A stretch of DNA of 63,266 bases from Gammaproteobacteria bacterium. GTDB lineage: Bacteria > Pseudomonadota > Gammaproteobacteria > Steroidobacterales > Steroidobacteraceae. Below, in pieces: positions 35,520-43,689 of the stretch. The notes under the pieces are model-generated. The model had not been told where the DNA came from and made no database searches. It was given only the letters and a program-made list of their open reading frames with translations. Both the position numbers and the translations under genes were made by a program. Position 1 is the first letter of the stretch; each line of letters starts with the position of its first letter. Where the stretch lies: NCBI GenBank assembly GCA_028870635.1, contig JAGWPE010000025.1:1-63266 (forward strand), written 5' to 3'.

Positions 35520-37037
35520 ATGGCCAGTCCTTATATCGAGCGGATCCTCAAGGCGCGCGTCTATGACGTCGCGATCGAGTCGGCCCTGGATGAAGCGCCT
35601 CGGCTTTCGCGGCGGCTCGGCAACAAAGTGCTGCTGAAGCGCGAAGACCTGCAGCCGGTGTTCTCGTTCAAGCTGCGGGGAGCGTATAACCGCATTGCGC
35701 ACCTCGCGGACGGCGCGGCGAAACGCGGCGTGGTTTGCGCGTCGGCGGGCAATCACGCGCAGGGCGTTGCGCTGGCGGCGCGGCGGCGGGGTATCCCGGC
35801 CGCGATCGTGATGCCGCGCACCACCCCCCAGATCAAAGTGCAGGCGGTCATCGACCTCGGCGGCGAGGTCGTGCTGCATGGGGATGACTACGACACGGCG
35901 CTGGAGCGGGCGCTGGAGCTCGCGCGAGAGCGCAATCTCGTGTTCGTCCATCCGTTCGACGACCCGGATGTCATCGCGGGGCAGGGCACGATCGGGGTGG
36001 AGCTGGTGCGTCAGACGGGCGGCAACCTCGATGCCATCTTCGTACCGGTCGGGGGCGGCGGCCTCATCGCCGGCATAGCCGTCTACGTGAAGTACCTCTA
36101 CCCCAACGTTCGCATCATCGGGGTGGAGCCGGAGGATGCCGCCAGCATGTACGAGTCGCTGAAAGCCGGGCGGCGGGTCACGCTGGACCGGGTCGGAATC
36201 TTCGCCGATGGAGTCGCGGTAAAGCGCGTAGGGGAAGAGACTTTCTCGCTCTGCCGCAGCCTCGTCGATGAGATAGTGCTGCTCGACACGGACGAGATCT
36301 GTGCCGCCATACAGGACGTCTTCGAGGATACCCGCTCGATCGTGGAGCCGGCCGGCGCGCTCGCGGTGGCGGGACTCAAGAAGTATGTCGCCCGCGAGGG
36401 GTGGCGGGACAAGCGTCTCGTCGCGATCAACAGCGGCGCCAACATCAATTTCGATCGCCTGCGGCACGTGGCGGAGCGCGCCGACCTCGGCGGCGAGCGC
36501 GAGGCGCTGCTCGCGGTGACGATTCCGGAGCGGCCCGGCAGCTTCCTGCGCTTCTGCGAGGTGCTGGGCAACCGCAACGTCACGGAATTCAACTACCGCT
36601 ACGAGAGCGAGCAGGCCGCGCAGATCTTCGTCAGCTTCGGGCTCGCCCAGGGCCGCACGGAGAAGGATGCGGTCATCCGCGCCCTGCGCGAGGCCGGCTA
36701 CACGGTCACCGACATGACCGACAACGAGATGGCGAAGCTCCACGTGCGCTACATGGTCGGCGGCCACGCGCGCGGCATCCGCGAGGAGCTGCTCTACCGT
36801 TTCGAGTTCCCGGAGCGCCCCGGGGCCCTGCTCAGGTTCCTCCAGGCGGTGGGCGGCCGGTGGAACATCAGCCTGTTCCACTACCGCAACCACGGCTCCG
36901 ACTACGGCCGGGTGCTCGCCGGCATCCAGGTGCCGTCAGCCGAGCGCGCCGACTTCCTGCAGCATCTCAACGAGCTGCACTACGCGTACGCGGAAGAAAC
37001 GGACAATCCTGCCTACCGGATGTTTCTGGGGGCCTGA
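35520..37037 (+). CDS. ilvA: Biosynthetic threonine ammonia-lyase (threonine deaminase)
   Basis: 505 aa PLP enzyme converting threonine to 2-oxobutanoate, the entry to isoleucine. The PLP lysine is in SFKLRGAYN (Lys51); SAGNHAQGVA and VGGGGLIAG are the substrate and phosphate loops. Residues about 330-505 contain two ACT-like regulatory modules (VTIPERPGSFLRF; FEFPERPGALLRF), so it is the isoleucine-inhibited biosynthetic form. It complements ilvB/ilvN in the same window but is not linked to them in an operon. Convergent with the pyruvate carboxylase gene. Confidence 0.95.
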   Translation: MASPYIERILKARVYDVAIESALDEAPRLSRRLGNKVLLKREDLQPVFSFKLRGAYNRIAHLADGAAKRGVVCASAGNHAQGVALAARRRGIPAAIVMPRTTPQIKVQAVIDLGGEVVLHGDDYDTALERALELARERNLVFVHPFDDPDVIAGQGTIGVELVRQTGGNLDAIFVPVGGGGLIAGIAVYVKYLYPNVRIIGVEPEDAASMYESLKAGRRVTLDRVGIFADGVAVKRVGEETFSLCRSLVDEIVLLDTDEICAAIQDVFEDTRSIVEPAGALAVAGLKKYVAREGWRDKRLVAINSGANINFDRLRHVAERADLGGEREALLAVTIPERPGSFLRFCEVLGNRNVTEFNYRYESEQAAQIFVSFGLAQGRTEKDAVIRALREAGYTVTDMTDNEMAKLHVRYMVGGHARGIREELLYRFEFPERPGALLRFLQAVGGRWNISLFHYRNHGSDYGRVLAGIQVPSAERADFLQHLNELHYAYAEETDNPAYRMFLGA

Positions 37038-37053
37038 GCCGCCCGGAGGTTCC

Positions 37054-40000
37054 TCAGCTCAGCACCACCAGCAGATCCTTCGCATCCACCTGCTGTCCCG
37101 GGTTGACCAGCACCTCCGCCACCTCGCCGTCCGCCTCCGCGCGCACCGCGGTCTCCATCTTCATCGCCTCGAGAGTGGCGAGCAGATCACCGCGCGCCAC
37201 CTTCCGCCCGACGGCGACCGCTACGGTCGCGATGGTCCCGGGCATCGGAGCGCCGATGTGCTTGGGATTGCCGGGCTCCGCCTTGCGCTGCGGAGGGCGC
37301 TTGGCGACCTGGCTGCGGTCGGGCACGCGCACCGAGCGCGGCTGTCCGTTCAGCTCGAAGAAGACGGTCCGGGTACCGTCCTCGTGCGTGTCGCTGGATG
37401 TCACGTAGCGCACGATGAGCGTCTTTCCCCGCTCCAGCTCGACGCTCACTTCCTGACCCGGCTCCATCCCGTAGAAGAACACCGCGCTCGGCAGAATGCC
37501 GACGTCGCCGTACTGCGCGCGCTCGGCGGCATAGTCGAGCCACACGCGCGGGTACATGAGGTATGAGGCCAGGTCGTCGTCGGTGACCGGGCGCGTGACC
37601 TTCTGTTGGATCTTGGCGCGCTCGGCCGCCAGATCGACGGGCGGCATCTGCGCGCCCGGGCGCCGGGTGAGAGGCGCTGCGCCTTTCAGCACCTTGCGCT
37701 GCAGCGCCTCGGGGAAGCCCCCGTAAGGCTGGCCCAAGTCGCCGCGGAAGAGCTGCACGACGGACTCGGGAAACGCCACATCGACCCGCGGATCGAGCAC
37801 CTGCTTCGGCGTCAGGCCGCTGGTGACCATGAGGAGCGCCAGGTCGCCAACGACTTTCGACGTCGGAGTCACCTTTACGATGTCGCCGAACATGGCGTTG
37901 ACATCGGCGTAGGCCTGCGCAACGTCCGGCCAATGCGCATTGTCAACGCCTAACGAGCGGGCCTGCTCCCGCAGATTGGTGTACTGCCCGCCGGGCATGC
38001 CGTGCACGTAGACCTCCGACGCGCCGGAGCGGATGTCGCTCTCGAAGGCGGCGTAGAGCCTGCGCACCTGCTCCCAGTAGGCTGACAGCAGGCGCAGCCT
38101 CGACGGATCTACGCCGGAGTCTCGCGGTCCGTGGCGCAGCGCTTCGACGATGGAGCCGAGGTTGGGCTGGGATGTCAGGCCGCTCATCGCATCGATCGCG
38201 CCGTCGACCGCATCCGCGCCGGCCTCGACCGCGGCGAGCACGCTGGCGGCCGCGATGCCGCTGGTGTCATGCGTGTGAAAATGCACCGGCAGCCCGATTT
38301 CCTCCTTCAGAACCTTCACCAGTGTGAAGGCGGCGCGCGGACGGCACAATCCGGCCATGTCCTTGATGCCGAGCACGTGCGTGCCGGCGGCCTTCAGCTC
38401 ACGCGCCAGCTTCAGGTAGTAATCGAGCGTGTACTTGCTCTCGCGCGGATCGCTCAGGTTTCCGGTGTAGCAGATCGCGGCCTCGCAGAGCTTGCCCGTT
38501 TCCAGCACTGCCTCGATCGGCATGTGCATGTTCTCGACCCAGTTGAGCGAGTCGAAGATGCGGAACACGTCGATGCCGCGCTCCGCGGCACGGGCGATGA
38601 AGAACCGCACGACGTTGTCGGGATAGTTGGCGTAACCGACTGCGTTCGCCGACCGCAGCAGCATCTGCAGCAGCAGATTCGGCACGCGCTCGCGCAGCAT
38701 CGTCAGCCGGTGCCAGGGGTCTTCCTTCAGGAACCTCATCGCCACATCGAACGTCGCCCCGCCCCAGCACTCGAGCGAGAACAGTTGCGGCAGCAGGCTG
38801 GCGTAGTAAGGCGCAATGGCCGTCATGTCGACGGTGCGCATGCGCGTAGCGAGCAGCGACTGATGCGCATCGCGCAGGGTCGTGTCGGTGAGCAGCACCC
38901 GCTCCTGCGCCAGCATCCACCGCGCGAAGCGCTCCGGCCCGAGCTCCGCGAGCTTCTGCCGGGTGCCGGGCGGGGGCGGATCGGCCAGGGCCGCGTGCGG
39001 CAGCCTGGGCGTCTCGAGCCGCGCCGGACGGGCGCGGCCGCGCGTCTCCGGATTGCCGTTGACGATGGTTTCGGCGATGTACGTCAGGATGCGCGTGGCC
39101 CGGTCGCGCTTCGGCGGCCAGCGGAAGAGCTCCGGTGTCTCGTCGATGAATCTCGTCGTGTACTCGCCCCGCGCGAACCGGGGGTGCGTGATCACCTGGT
39201 CGAGGAATCGCAGGTTGGTCACGACGCCGCGGATGCGGAATTCCCACAGTGCGCGATGCATCCGCGCGTCGGTCTCCTCCGGAGTGGGCGCCCAGGCCGT
39301 CACCTTCACCAGGAGCGAGTCGTAGGAGCGGGTGATGATGGCGCCGGTGTAGGCCGTGCCGGCGTCCAGGCGGATGCCGAAGCCCGCGGGGCTGCGGTAA
39401 GCGGTGATCTTGCCGTAATCGGGAATGAAGTTGTTTTCCGGGTCCTCCGTGGTCACACGGCATTGCAGAGCGTGCGCGCCGATGCGGATCTCCCCTTGCG
39501 GCGGCACTCCGCTTTCCGCTGTCCCGAGCCGCGCGCCCTCGGCGATGCGGATCTGCGCCTTCACGATGTCGATCCCGGTCGCGCACTCGGTGACGGTATG
39601 CTCGACCTGGATACGCGGGTTGACCTCGATGAAGTAGAACCTGCCGGAATCGGCGTCCTGCAGGAACTCCACGGTGCCGGCATTGAGGTAATTCGCCGCC
39701 CGGCCGATGGCGAGCGCGGCCTGGCAGAGCTGCCCCCGCTGAGCCTCGCTCAGAAACACCGCGGGCGCGCGCTCCACGACCTTCTGGTTGCGGCGCTGCA
39801 CCGTGCAATCGCGCTCGTAGAGATGCACCAGGCCGCCATGCGCGTCGCCCAGGAGTTGCACCTCGACGTGGCGCGCGCGGCGCACCAGCTTCTCGAGATA
39901 GACCTCGTCGTTGCCGAACGCCGCCTTCGCTTCCCGGCGCGCGACCGGCAGCAGCTCCGCGAGCTGAGCATCGCTCTCGACGATGCGCATGCCCCGCCCG

Positions 40001-40503
40001 CCGCCGCCCCAGCTTGCCTTGAGCATCACCGGATAACCGATCTCGTGGGCGAGCCGCCGGCACTCCTCGAGGGCCGCCGGCAGCGCCGGAGTGGCCGGCA
40101 TGACCGGCACCCCGGCGGCGGTCGCGAGGTTGCGCGCCGCCACCTTGTTGCCCAGGGTGCGCATGGTCTCGGGGCGCGGGCCCACGAAGACGACCCCGGC
40201 GCCCGCGCAGGCCTGCGCGAACTCCGGGTTCTCGGAGAGGAACCCGTACCCCGGATGAATGGCATCCACTTTGGCCTCCCGCGCGATGCGCAGGATGTCC
40301 TCGATATCGAGGTATGCCTCGATCGGCCCCTTGCCGCTGCCGACGAGATAGCTTTCATCCGCCTTGGTGCGATGCAGCGAGAAGCGGTCTTCCTGTGAGT
40401 AGATGGCCACGGTGCGCAGGCCGAGCTCGCTGGCCGCCCGCATCACACGGATGGCGATCTCGCCACGGTTGGCCACCAGAATGCTTCGGATCCGCTGCGA
40501 CAT
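37054..40503 (-). CDS. pyc: Pyruvate carboxylase, single-chain
   Basis: 1149 aa. Biotin carboxylase (about 1-450; LVANRGEIAIRVMRA, KASWGGGGRGMRIV), carboxyltransferase (about 530-1000; TLRDAHQSLLATRMR, GGATFDVAMRFL, with metal His pair in HFHTHDTSG), and a C-terminal biotinyl domain with EAMKMETAV, biotinyl Lys near 1115. The full domain set and length equal the alpha4 enzyme of Bacillus and eukaryotes rather than the two-subunit form of pseudomonads. It makes oxaloacetate from pyruvate and bicarbonate. The divergent 5' region contains a structured repeat. The long plus-strand ORF (38131-40398) is an antisense shadow. Confidence 0.96.
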   Translation of the reverse strand: MSQRIRSILVANRGEIAIRVMRAASELGLRTVAIYSQEDRFSLHRTKADESYLVGSGKGPIEAYLDIEDILRIAREAKVDAIHPGYGFLSENPEFAQACAGAGVVFVGPRPETMRTLGNKVAARNLATAAGVPVMPATPALPAALEECRRLAHEIGYPVMLKASWGGGGRGMRIVESDAQLAELLPVARREAKAAFGNDEVYLEKLVRRARHVEVQLLGDAHGGLVHLYERDCTVQRRNQKVVERAPAVFLSEAQRGQLCQAALAIGRAANYLNAGTVEFLQDADSGRFYFIEVNPRIQVEHTVTECATGIDIVKAQIRIAEGARLGTAESGVPPQGEIRIGAHALQCRVTTEDPENNFIPDYGKITAYRSPAGFGIRLDAGTAYTGAIITRSYDSLLVKVTAWAPTPEETDARMHRALWEFRIRGVVTNLRFLDQVITHPRFARGEYTTRFIDETPELFRWPPKRDRATRILTYIAETIVNGNPETRGRARPARLETPRLPHAALADPPPPGTRQKLAELGPERFARWMLAQERVLLTDTTLRDAHQSLLATRMRTVDMTAIAPYYASLLPQLFSLECWGGATFDVAMRFLKEDPWHRLTMLRERVPNLLLQMLLRSANAVGYANYPDNVVRFFIARAAERGIDVFRIFDSLNWVENMHMPIEAVLETGKLCEAAICYTGNLSDPRESKYTLDYYLKLARELKAAGTHVLGIKDMAGLCRPRAAFTLVKVLKEEIGLPVHFHTHDTSGIAAASVLAAVEAGADAVDGAIDAMSGLTSQPNLGSIVEALRHGPRDSGVDPSRLRLLSAYWEQVRRLYAAFESDIRSGASEVYVHGMPGGQYTNLREQARSLGVDNAHWPDVAQAYADVNAMFGDIVKVTPTSKVVGDLALLMVTSGLTPKQVLDPRVDVAFPESVVQLFRGDLGQPYGGFPEALQRKVLKGAAPLTRRPGAQMPPVDLAAERAKIQQKVTRPVTDDDLASYLMYPRVWLDYAAERAQYGDVGILPSAVFFYGMEPGQEVSVELERGKTLIVRYVTSSDTHEDGTRTVFFELNGQPRSVRVPDRSQVAKRPPQRKAEPGNPKHIGAPMPGTIATVAVAVGRKVARGDLLATLEAMKMETAVRAEADGEVAEVLVNPGQQVDAKDLLVVLS

Positions 40504-40575
40504 GCGCGCCCTATACCCTTAATATCCAAGTTGCCCAGCGCTCTGCCACGCGACCCCGAAGGATGCGGCAGGTCA

Positions 40576-40681
40576 GGCACAGGGAGTGTGCCCCGCCGCC
40601 GCAGGTGGCGGAGCCTCGGGCAAAAACCACGCTTTTTGCCCGAGGCCGCGCTGGACCGGGCAGGATGCCCGGATCCAGCGC
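40576..40681 (+). repeat. Four-hairpin structured repeat, copy A (upstream of the isoaspartyl peptidase gene)
   Basis: Four consecutive stem-loops: GGCACA/TGTGCC (40576-40592), CCGCC/GGCGG (40596-40611), a perfect 13-bp stem CCTCGGGCAAAAA with loop CCACGC (40614-40645), and GCGCTGGA..CCGGGCA with loop GGA (40648-40681). Copy B at 43527-43670 has the same four hairpins and loops with changed stems. It ends 21 nt before the next start codon. Confidence 0.85.
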
Positions 40682-40702
40682 TTCATACTACCGGACTCTC
40701 CC

Positions 40703-41608
40703 ATGCTTTCTATTGCCATTCACGGCGGCGCCGGCGCGGTGCCGAGCACTCTCACGGCCGAGCGCGAGCGGCAGTACCGCGATGGGCTCGCGGCGGCTCT
40801 CGACCTGGGATACGCCACGCTCGCGAAGGGCGGCTCGAGCCTCGATGCGGTCACGGCCGCCGTACGCACGCTCGAGGACAACCCATTGTTCAATGCCGGG
40901 CGGGGAGCGGCGCTCACCCGCGACGGGGCCGCGGAGCTCGATGCGGCCATCATGGAGGGCCGCCAACAGCGGGCGGGCGCCGTGGCGGCGGTGCGGCACG
41001 TGAGAAATCCCATCGAGCTCGCGCGCCGCGTGATGGAGAAGTCCCGGCACGTGCTGCTGGTAGGGGCGGGGGCGGAAGAATTCGCCCTCGAGGAAGGGCT
41101 GGCGCTCGTGCCGAACGTCTATTTCCGCACCGAGGAGCGCCGCAATCAGCTCGAAGCCGAGCGCAGCGGCCGATCGGTCTCGGATCTCTTCCCCTCCTCG
41201 CAAGGTACCGTCGGCGCCGTGGCGCTCGATGCGGCCGGCGATCTCGCAGCCGCCACCTCCACCGGCGGGATGACGAACAAGCGCCAGGGTCGCGTGGGCG
41301 ACTCACCCATCATCGGGGCCGGTACTTACGCGAAGAATGGAGTTTGTGCCGTCTCGGCCACCGGACATGGTGAATATTTCATCCGCTCGGTGGCCGCGCA
41401 CCACATCTGCGCGGCCGTGGAGTATCGCGGCCTGGCCCTGCGCGAGGCGGTACATGAATTGCTGCATGGGAGGCTCCGTGAGCTGGGCGGCAGCGGTGGC
41501 ATCATCGCAATCGACCGCAGCGGACGGATCGTCACGGAATTCAGCACCGAAGGCATGTTTCGCGGCGCCCGCGACTCGAGCGGGCTGCGGCAGATAGACA
41601 TTCATTGA
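40703..41608 (+). CDS. iaaA: Isoaspartyl peptidase / plant-type L-asparaginase (Ntn-hydrolase)
   Basis: About 301 aa precursor that self-cleaves before the nucleophile threonine. IAIHGGAGAVPS at the N-terminus, GRGAALTRDG in the alpha chain, and QGTVGAVALDAAGDLAAATSTGGMTNK with the nucleophile Thr169 and downstream glycine loop are diagnostic. It degrades beta-aspartyl dipeptides and asparagine. I start at ATG 40703; the track ORF from 40586 would translate the structured repeat. The response regulator gene follows after 16 bp. Confidence 0.93.
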   Translation: MLSIAIHGGAGAVPSTLTAERERQYRDGLAAALDLGYATLAKGGSSLDAVTAAVRTLEDNPLFNAGRGAALTRDGAAELDAAIMEGRQQRAGAVAAVRHVRNPIELARRVMEKSRHVLLVGAGAEEFALEEGLALVPNVYFRTEERRNQLEAERSGRSVSDLFPSSQGTVGAVALDAAGDLAAATSTGGMTNKRQGRVGDSPIIGAGTYAKNGVCAVSATGHGEYFIRSVAAHHICAAVEYRGLALREAVHELLHGRLRELGGSGGIIAIDRSGRIVTEFSTEGMFRGARDSSGLRQIDIH

Positions 41609-41624
41609 GTGGAGGCGACAGCGT

Positions 41625-42032
41625 ATGGCACTCGCGCGGCAAGAGACTGCTGGAGAATCGGCGCCGAAGCGCCGCCTGCTGGTCGTCGATGACAATAGGG
41701 ATGCCGCCGAGAGCATGTCGATGCTGCTGCAGATGTGGGGCCACGAGGTTGCCTTCGCCTATGACGGGCCGAGCGCCATCGAGACCGCGCAGCAGTGGGG
41801 CCCCGAGGCGGTGTTCCTCGACATCGGGCTGCCGGGCATGGACGGCTACGAAGTGGCGGAGCGGCTTCGCGAGCTGCCGCAGGCGAAGGGTGCCGTGCTG
41901 ATCGCCATCACCGGGTACGGCCAGGAAGACGACCGTCTGCGCTCCCGGCGGGCGGGCATCGACCACCACCTGGTCAAGCCGGTCGCGCCCGATGCGCTGC
42001 GCAGCCTGATCGATTCATTGCAGCTGCATTAG
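41625..42032 (+). CDS. Single-domain response regulator (receiver)
   Basis: 135 aa receiver domain with VVDDNRD, phospho-acceptor LDIGLPGMDG, a Thr in AITGYGQ and a C-terminal VKPV lysine, so complete. No output domain: it either relays phosphate or acts by protein contact, CheY-like. Such receivers often accompany hybrid kinases, but no kinase is adjacent. Its end overlaps the convergent unknown gene by 18 bp. Confidence 0.9.
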   Translation: MALARQETAGESAPKRRLLVVDDNRDAAESMSMLLQMWGHEVAFAYDGPSAIETAQQWGPEAVFLDIGLPGMDGYEVAERLRELPQAKGAVLIAITGYGQEDDRLRSRRAGIDHHLVKPVAPDALRSLIDSLQLH

Positions 42033-42746
42033 CCCCCCATCCGCCGCGGCGGCACATATCCTGTGCCCGTTGCGCTGGTGAGCGGCATCCCAGGCCTCTG
42101 CCGCCAGCATCTGCAACCCCTGCATGCGCGAGCGCTCCAGCATCGCCGCATCATCTTCCGCCGCTGCCGTCAGCATCTGCCGCCACAGGCGTATCCGCTT
42201 GAGCCACCGCGGCCGCAGCCAGCCGGAGCCGTGCTCCGCCAGCTCGTGCACCTGCGAGACCTTGCAGGCGCCGAGCAGGCTGGCGCAATGCGGATGGATG
42301 CCGAGGATCAGGCGCGCCCCGGCCGCATGGTTGACGGCCAGCGACCAGGCATAGACGAAGACGGTCCGTGCCACCGCGGCGGTCTGCGGCACCGTGAAGA
42401 ACGAGGCGCTCGGGCCGGGCGGCGGCTCGCCCACGCGGGCGCCGCTCAGCCACTGCCATCGTTGCGGCTCCGCGAAGCAGGCATCGACCAGCAGATAGGG
42501 GCAGGCCGCCGCCTGCCAGCGGGAGCGCTCATCGAGGGCCCGCCACAGCTCCCCCAGCTGGCGCAGCGCCGGCTGGCCCTGGGGCGAGAGGGTGAGAACC
42601 TGCTCCGCTAGCAAGTCGAGACAGCGGTGATTGACGTCCGCCAGGGCCTCGCGCATCTCCCGCCGCAGCCAGCACGCCCGGTTGAGAGCGCGGACATCCA
42701 ACGTCACAAACGCCTGGTTACGCGGCAACATGACGGTAACTCCCAT
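42015..42746 (-). CDS. Unknown protein divergent from a FlhC-like regulator
   Basis: About 243 aa, no recognised domain. Visible features: RREMREALADVNHRCLDLL near the N-terminus, PYLLVDACFAEPQRW near 85, a tryptophan/arginine-rich segment (GWLRPRWLKRIRLWRQML) near 190 and an Ala-rich C-terminus. No signal peptide; one weakly hydrophobic stretch (TVFVYAWSLAVNHAAGARLILG). The start is uncertain: TTG 42782, ATG 42767, 42755 or 42746, the last with GGGGGAGG 9 nt before. It reads away from two matching palindromes shared with the FlhC-like gene, so the two are probably co-regulated. Confidence 0.65.
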   Translation of the reverse strand: MGVTVMLPRNQAFVTLDVRALNRACWLRREMREALADVNHRCLDLLAEQVLTLSPQGQPALRQLGELWRALDERSRWQAAACPYLLVDACFAEPQRWQWLSGARVGEPPPGPSASFFTVPQTAAVARTVFVYAWSLAVNHAAGARLILGIHPHCASLLGACKVSQVHELAEHGSGWLRPRWLKRIRLWRQMLTAAAEDDAAMLERSRMQGLQMLAAEAWDAAHQRNGHRICAAAADGGLMQLQ

Positions 42747-42802
42747 CCACGACATCCTCCCCCGCATGGTACGCGCCGGCAAGCCGGAGGCAACAGATGA
42801 TA

Positions 42803-42820
42803 TTGGGTATTTTTACCCAA
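42803..42820. promoter_or_regulatory. Palindromic operator 1
   Basis: TTGGGTATTTTTACCCAA: 7-bp arms, 4-bp centre, extended one more base pair on each side (A...T). It sits in an AT-rich patch between the divergent unknown and FlhC-like genes. Confidence 0.75.
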
Positions 42821-42838
42821 TAAAGACGGGTTGCATTT

Positions 42839-42856
42839 TTGGGAAATATTTCCCAA
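42839..42856. promoter_or_regulatory. Palindromic operator 2
   Basis: TTGGGAAATATTTCCCAA: a fully symmetric 18-mer sharing the consensus TTGGGWA-N4-TWCCCAA with operator 1. Centres are exactly 36 bp apart. It lies 52 bp before the FlhC-like start codon. Confidence 0.75.
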
Positions 42857-42908
42857 CAATGGCCGCGCATCTCGTCCCGGCAAATCACAGACATAAGGGG
42901 AACCGGCC

Positions 42909-43460
42909 ATGCGCATTTCGGAAGACCGCTACGACCGTGATCGGCAGCGCCTCGAGCTGGCACTGCGCTTCCTGACACACGAGGCCCGCACCCAGACGAT
43001 CCGCATCTGGACGGGACTCAGCGACGACCGCATCCGCAAGCTCTATCGCTCCCATCTCGGCCGCGCCGCCTGTTATGTTCCGCGCCATCGCGGCAAGTCG
43101 CCGCACCAGGCCGCCTGCTTCACGCGCTCACTGAGAATCCAACAGGAAACCGCCGTGCTGGCGAGCTTTTTCGCTCTCGCGGGGCTGGTACCGGCGGAAC
43201 CCTCCGCCGCGGCCGGGGCCGCCCTCCCGGACATCGCCCGCGGCAATGCTCTCTGTAACGCGTTCGAGACCTACACCATCATGATCCCTGCGGCCTCGAT
43301 CTCCTTCGAGTACGCGGTCTTCCTGGCGGAGTGCCTCGCGCGGGGCGATCAGCTTCGGCTCGGCAGGTGCTGCGACTGCGGCGGGATGATCGTGGTCGAG
43401 CGCTTCCCCATCCGGGAGAAGCGTTGCCATCACTGTGTGACCGCGGCGCGGCTGGGCTGA
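42909..43460 (+). CDS. FlhC-like transcriptional regulator without FlhD
   Basis: 183 aa. The N-terminal helix-turn-helix-like region (LRFLTHEARTQTIRIWTGLSDDRIRKLYRS) aligns with the FlhC pattern (helical lead, ARLQ-type segment, S.xRLxKLY). The C-terminal CCDCGG...CHHC fits the FlhC zinc site. FlhC normally works as FlhD4C2 activating flagellar class II genes; no flhD or flagellar gene is in the window, so it may control something else. AAGGGGA precedes the start. The upstream palindromes are probably its own control sites. Family assignment is by pattern, not by search. Confidence 0.7.
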   Translation: MRISEDRYDRDRQRLELALRFLTHEARTQTIRIWTGLSDDRIRKLYRSHLGRAACYVPRHRGKSPHQAACFTRSLRIQQETAVLASFFALAGLVPAEPSAAAGAALPDIARGNALCNAFETYTIMIPAASISFEYAVFLAECLARGDQLRLGRCCDCGGMIVVERFPIREKRCHHCVTAARLG

Positions 43461-43526
43461 CCGCCCCCCCGCAGGCCTCCCGCAGACACCATAGGCATAG
43501 CAGGTGCCCCGCCGCCGCTTCTTCCA

Positions 43527-43670
43527 GGCACATGGACGTGCCCCGCCGCCGCAGGGCGAGGCGGTGTTTTCAGCGAAGCACTGCTTCGCTCCGTCGAGCG
43601 GCGCCGAGCAAAAAACCACGCTTTTTTGCTCGAGGCGCGCTGGGCCGGGCAGGATGCCTGGATCCAGCGC
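43527..43670 (+). repeat. Four-hairpin structured repeat, copy B (upstream of nudC)
   Basis: Same order as copy A: GGCAC/GTGCC, CCGCC/GGCGG, CGAGCAAAAAA with loop CCACGC and TTTTTTGCTCG, then GCGCTGG..CCGGGCA with loop GGA. Between the second and third stems there is an extra palindrome GCGAAGCA-C-TGCTTCGC. The third stem has GA/TC where copy A has GG/CC, a compensatory change. The element ends 19 nt before the nudC start. GTGCCCCGCCGCCGC also occurs a second time just upstream at 43504. Bases 43461-43526 hold nothing else. Confidence 0.85.
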
Positions 43671-43689
43671 CATCAAATACAATCGGTCC

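Noticed and set aside
38131-40398. 755-aa plus-strand ORF antisense to pyruvate carboxylase
   Set aside because: Arg/His/Leu-rich shadow translation; the minus-strand pyruvate carboxylase is continuous and motif-complete.
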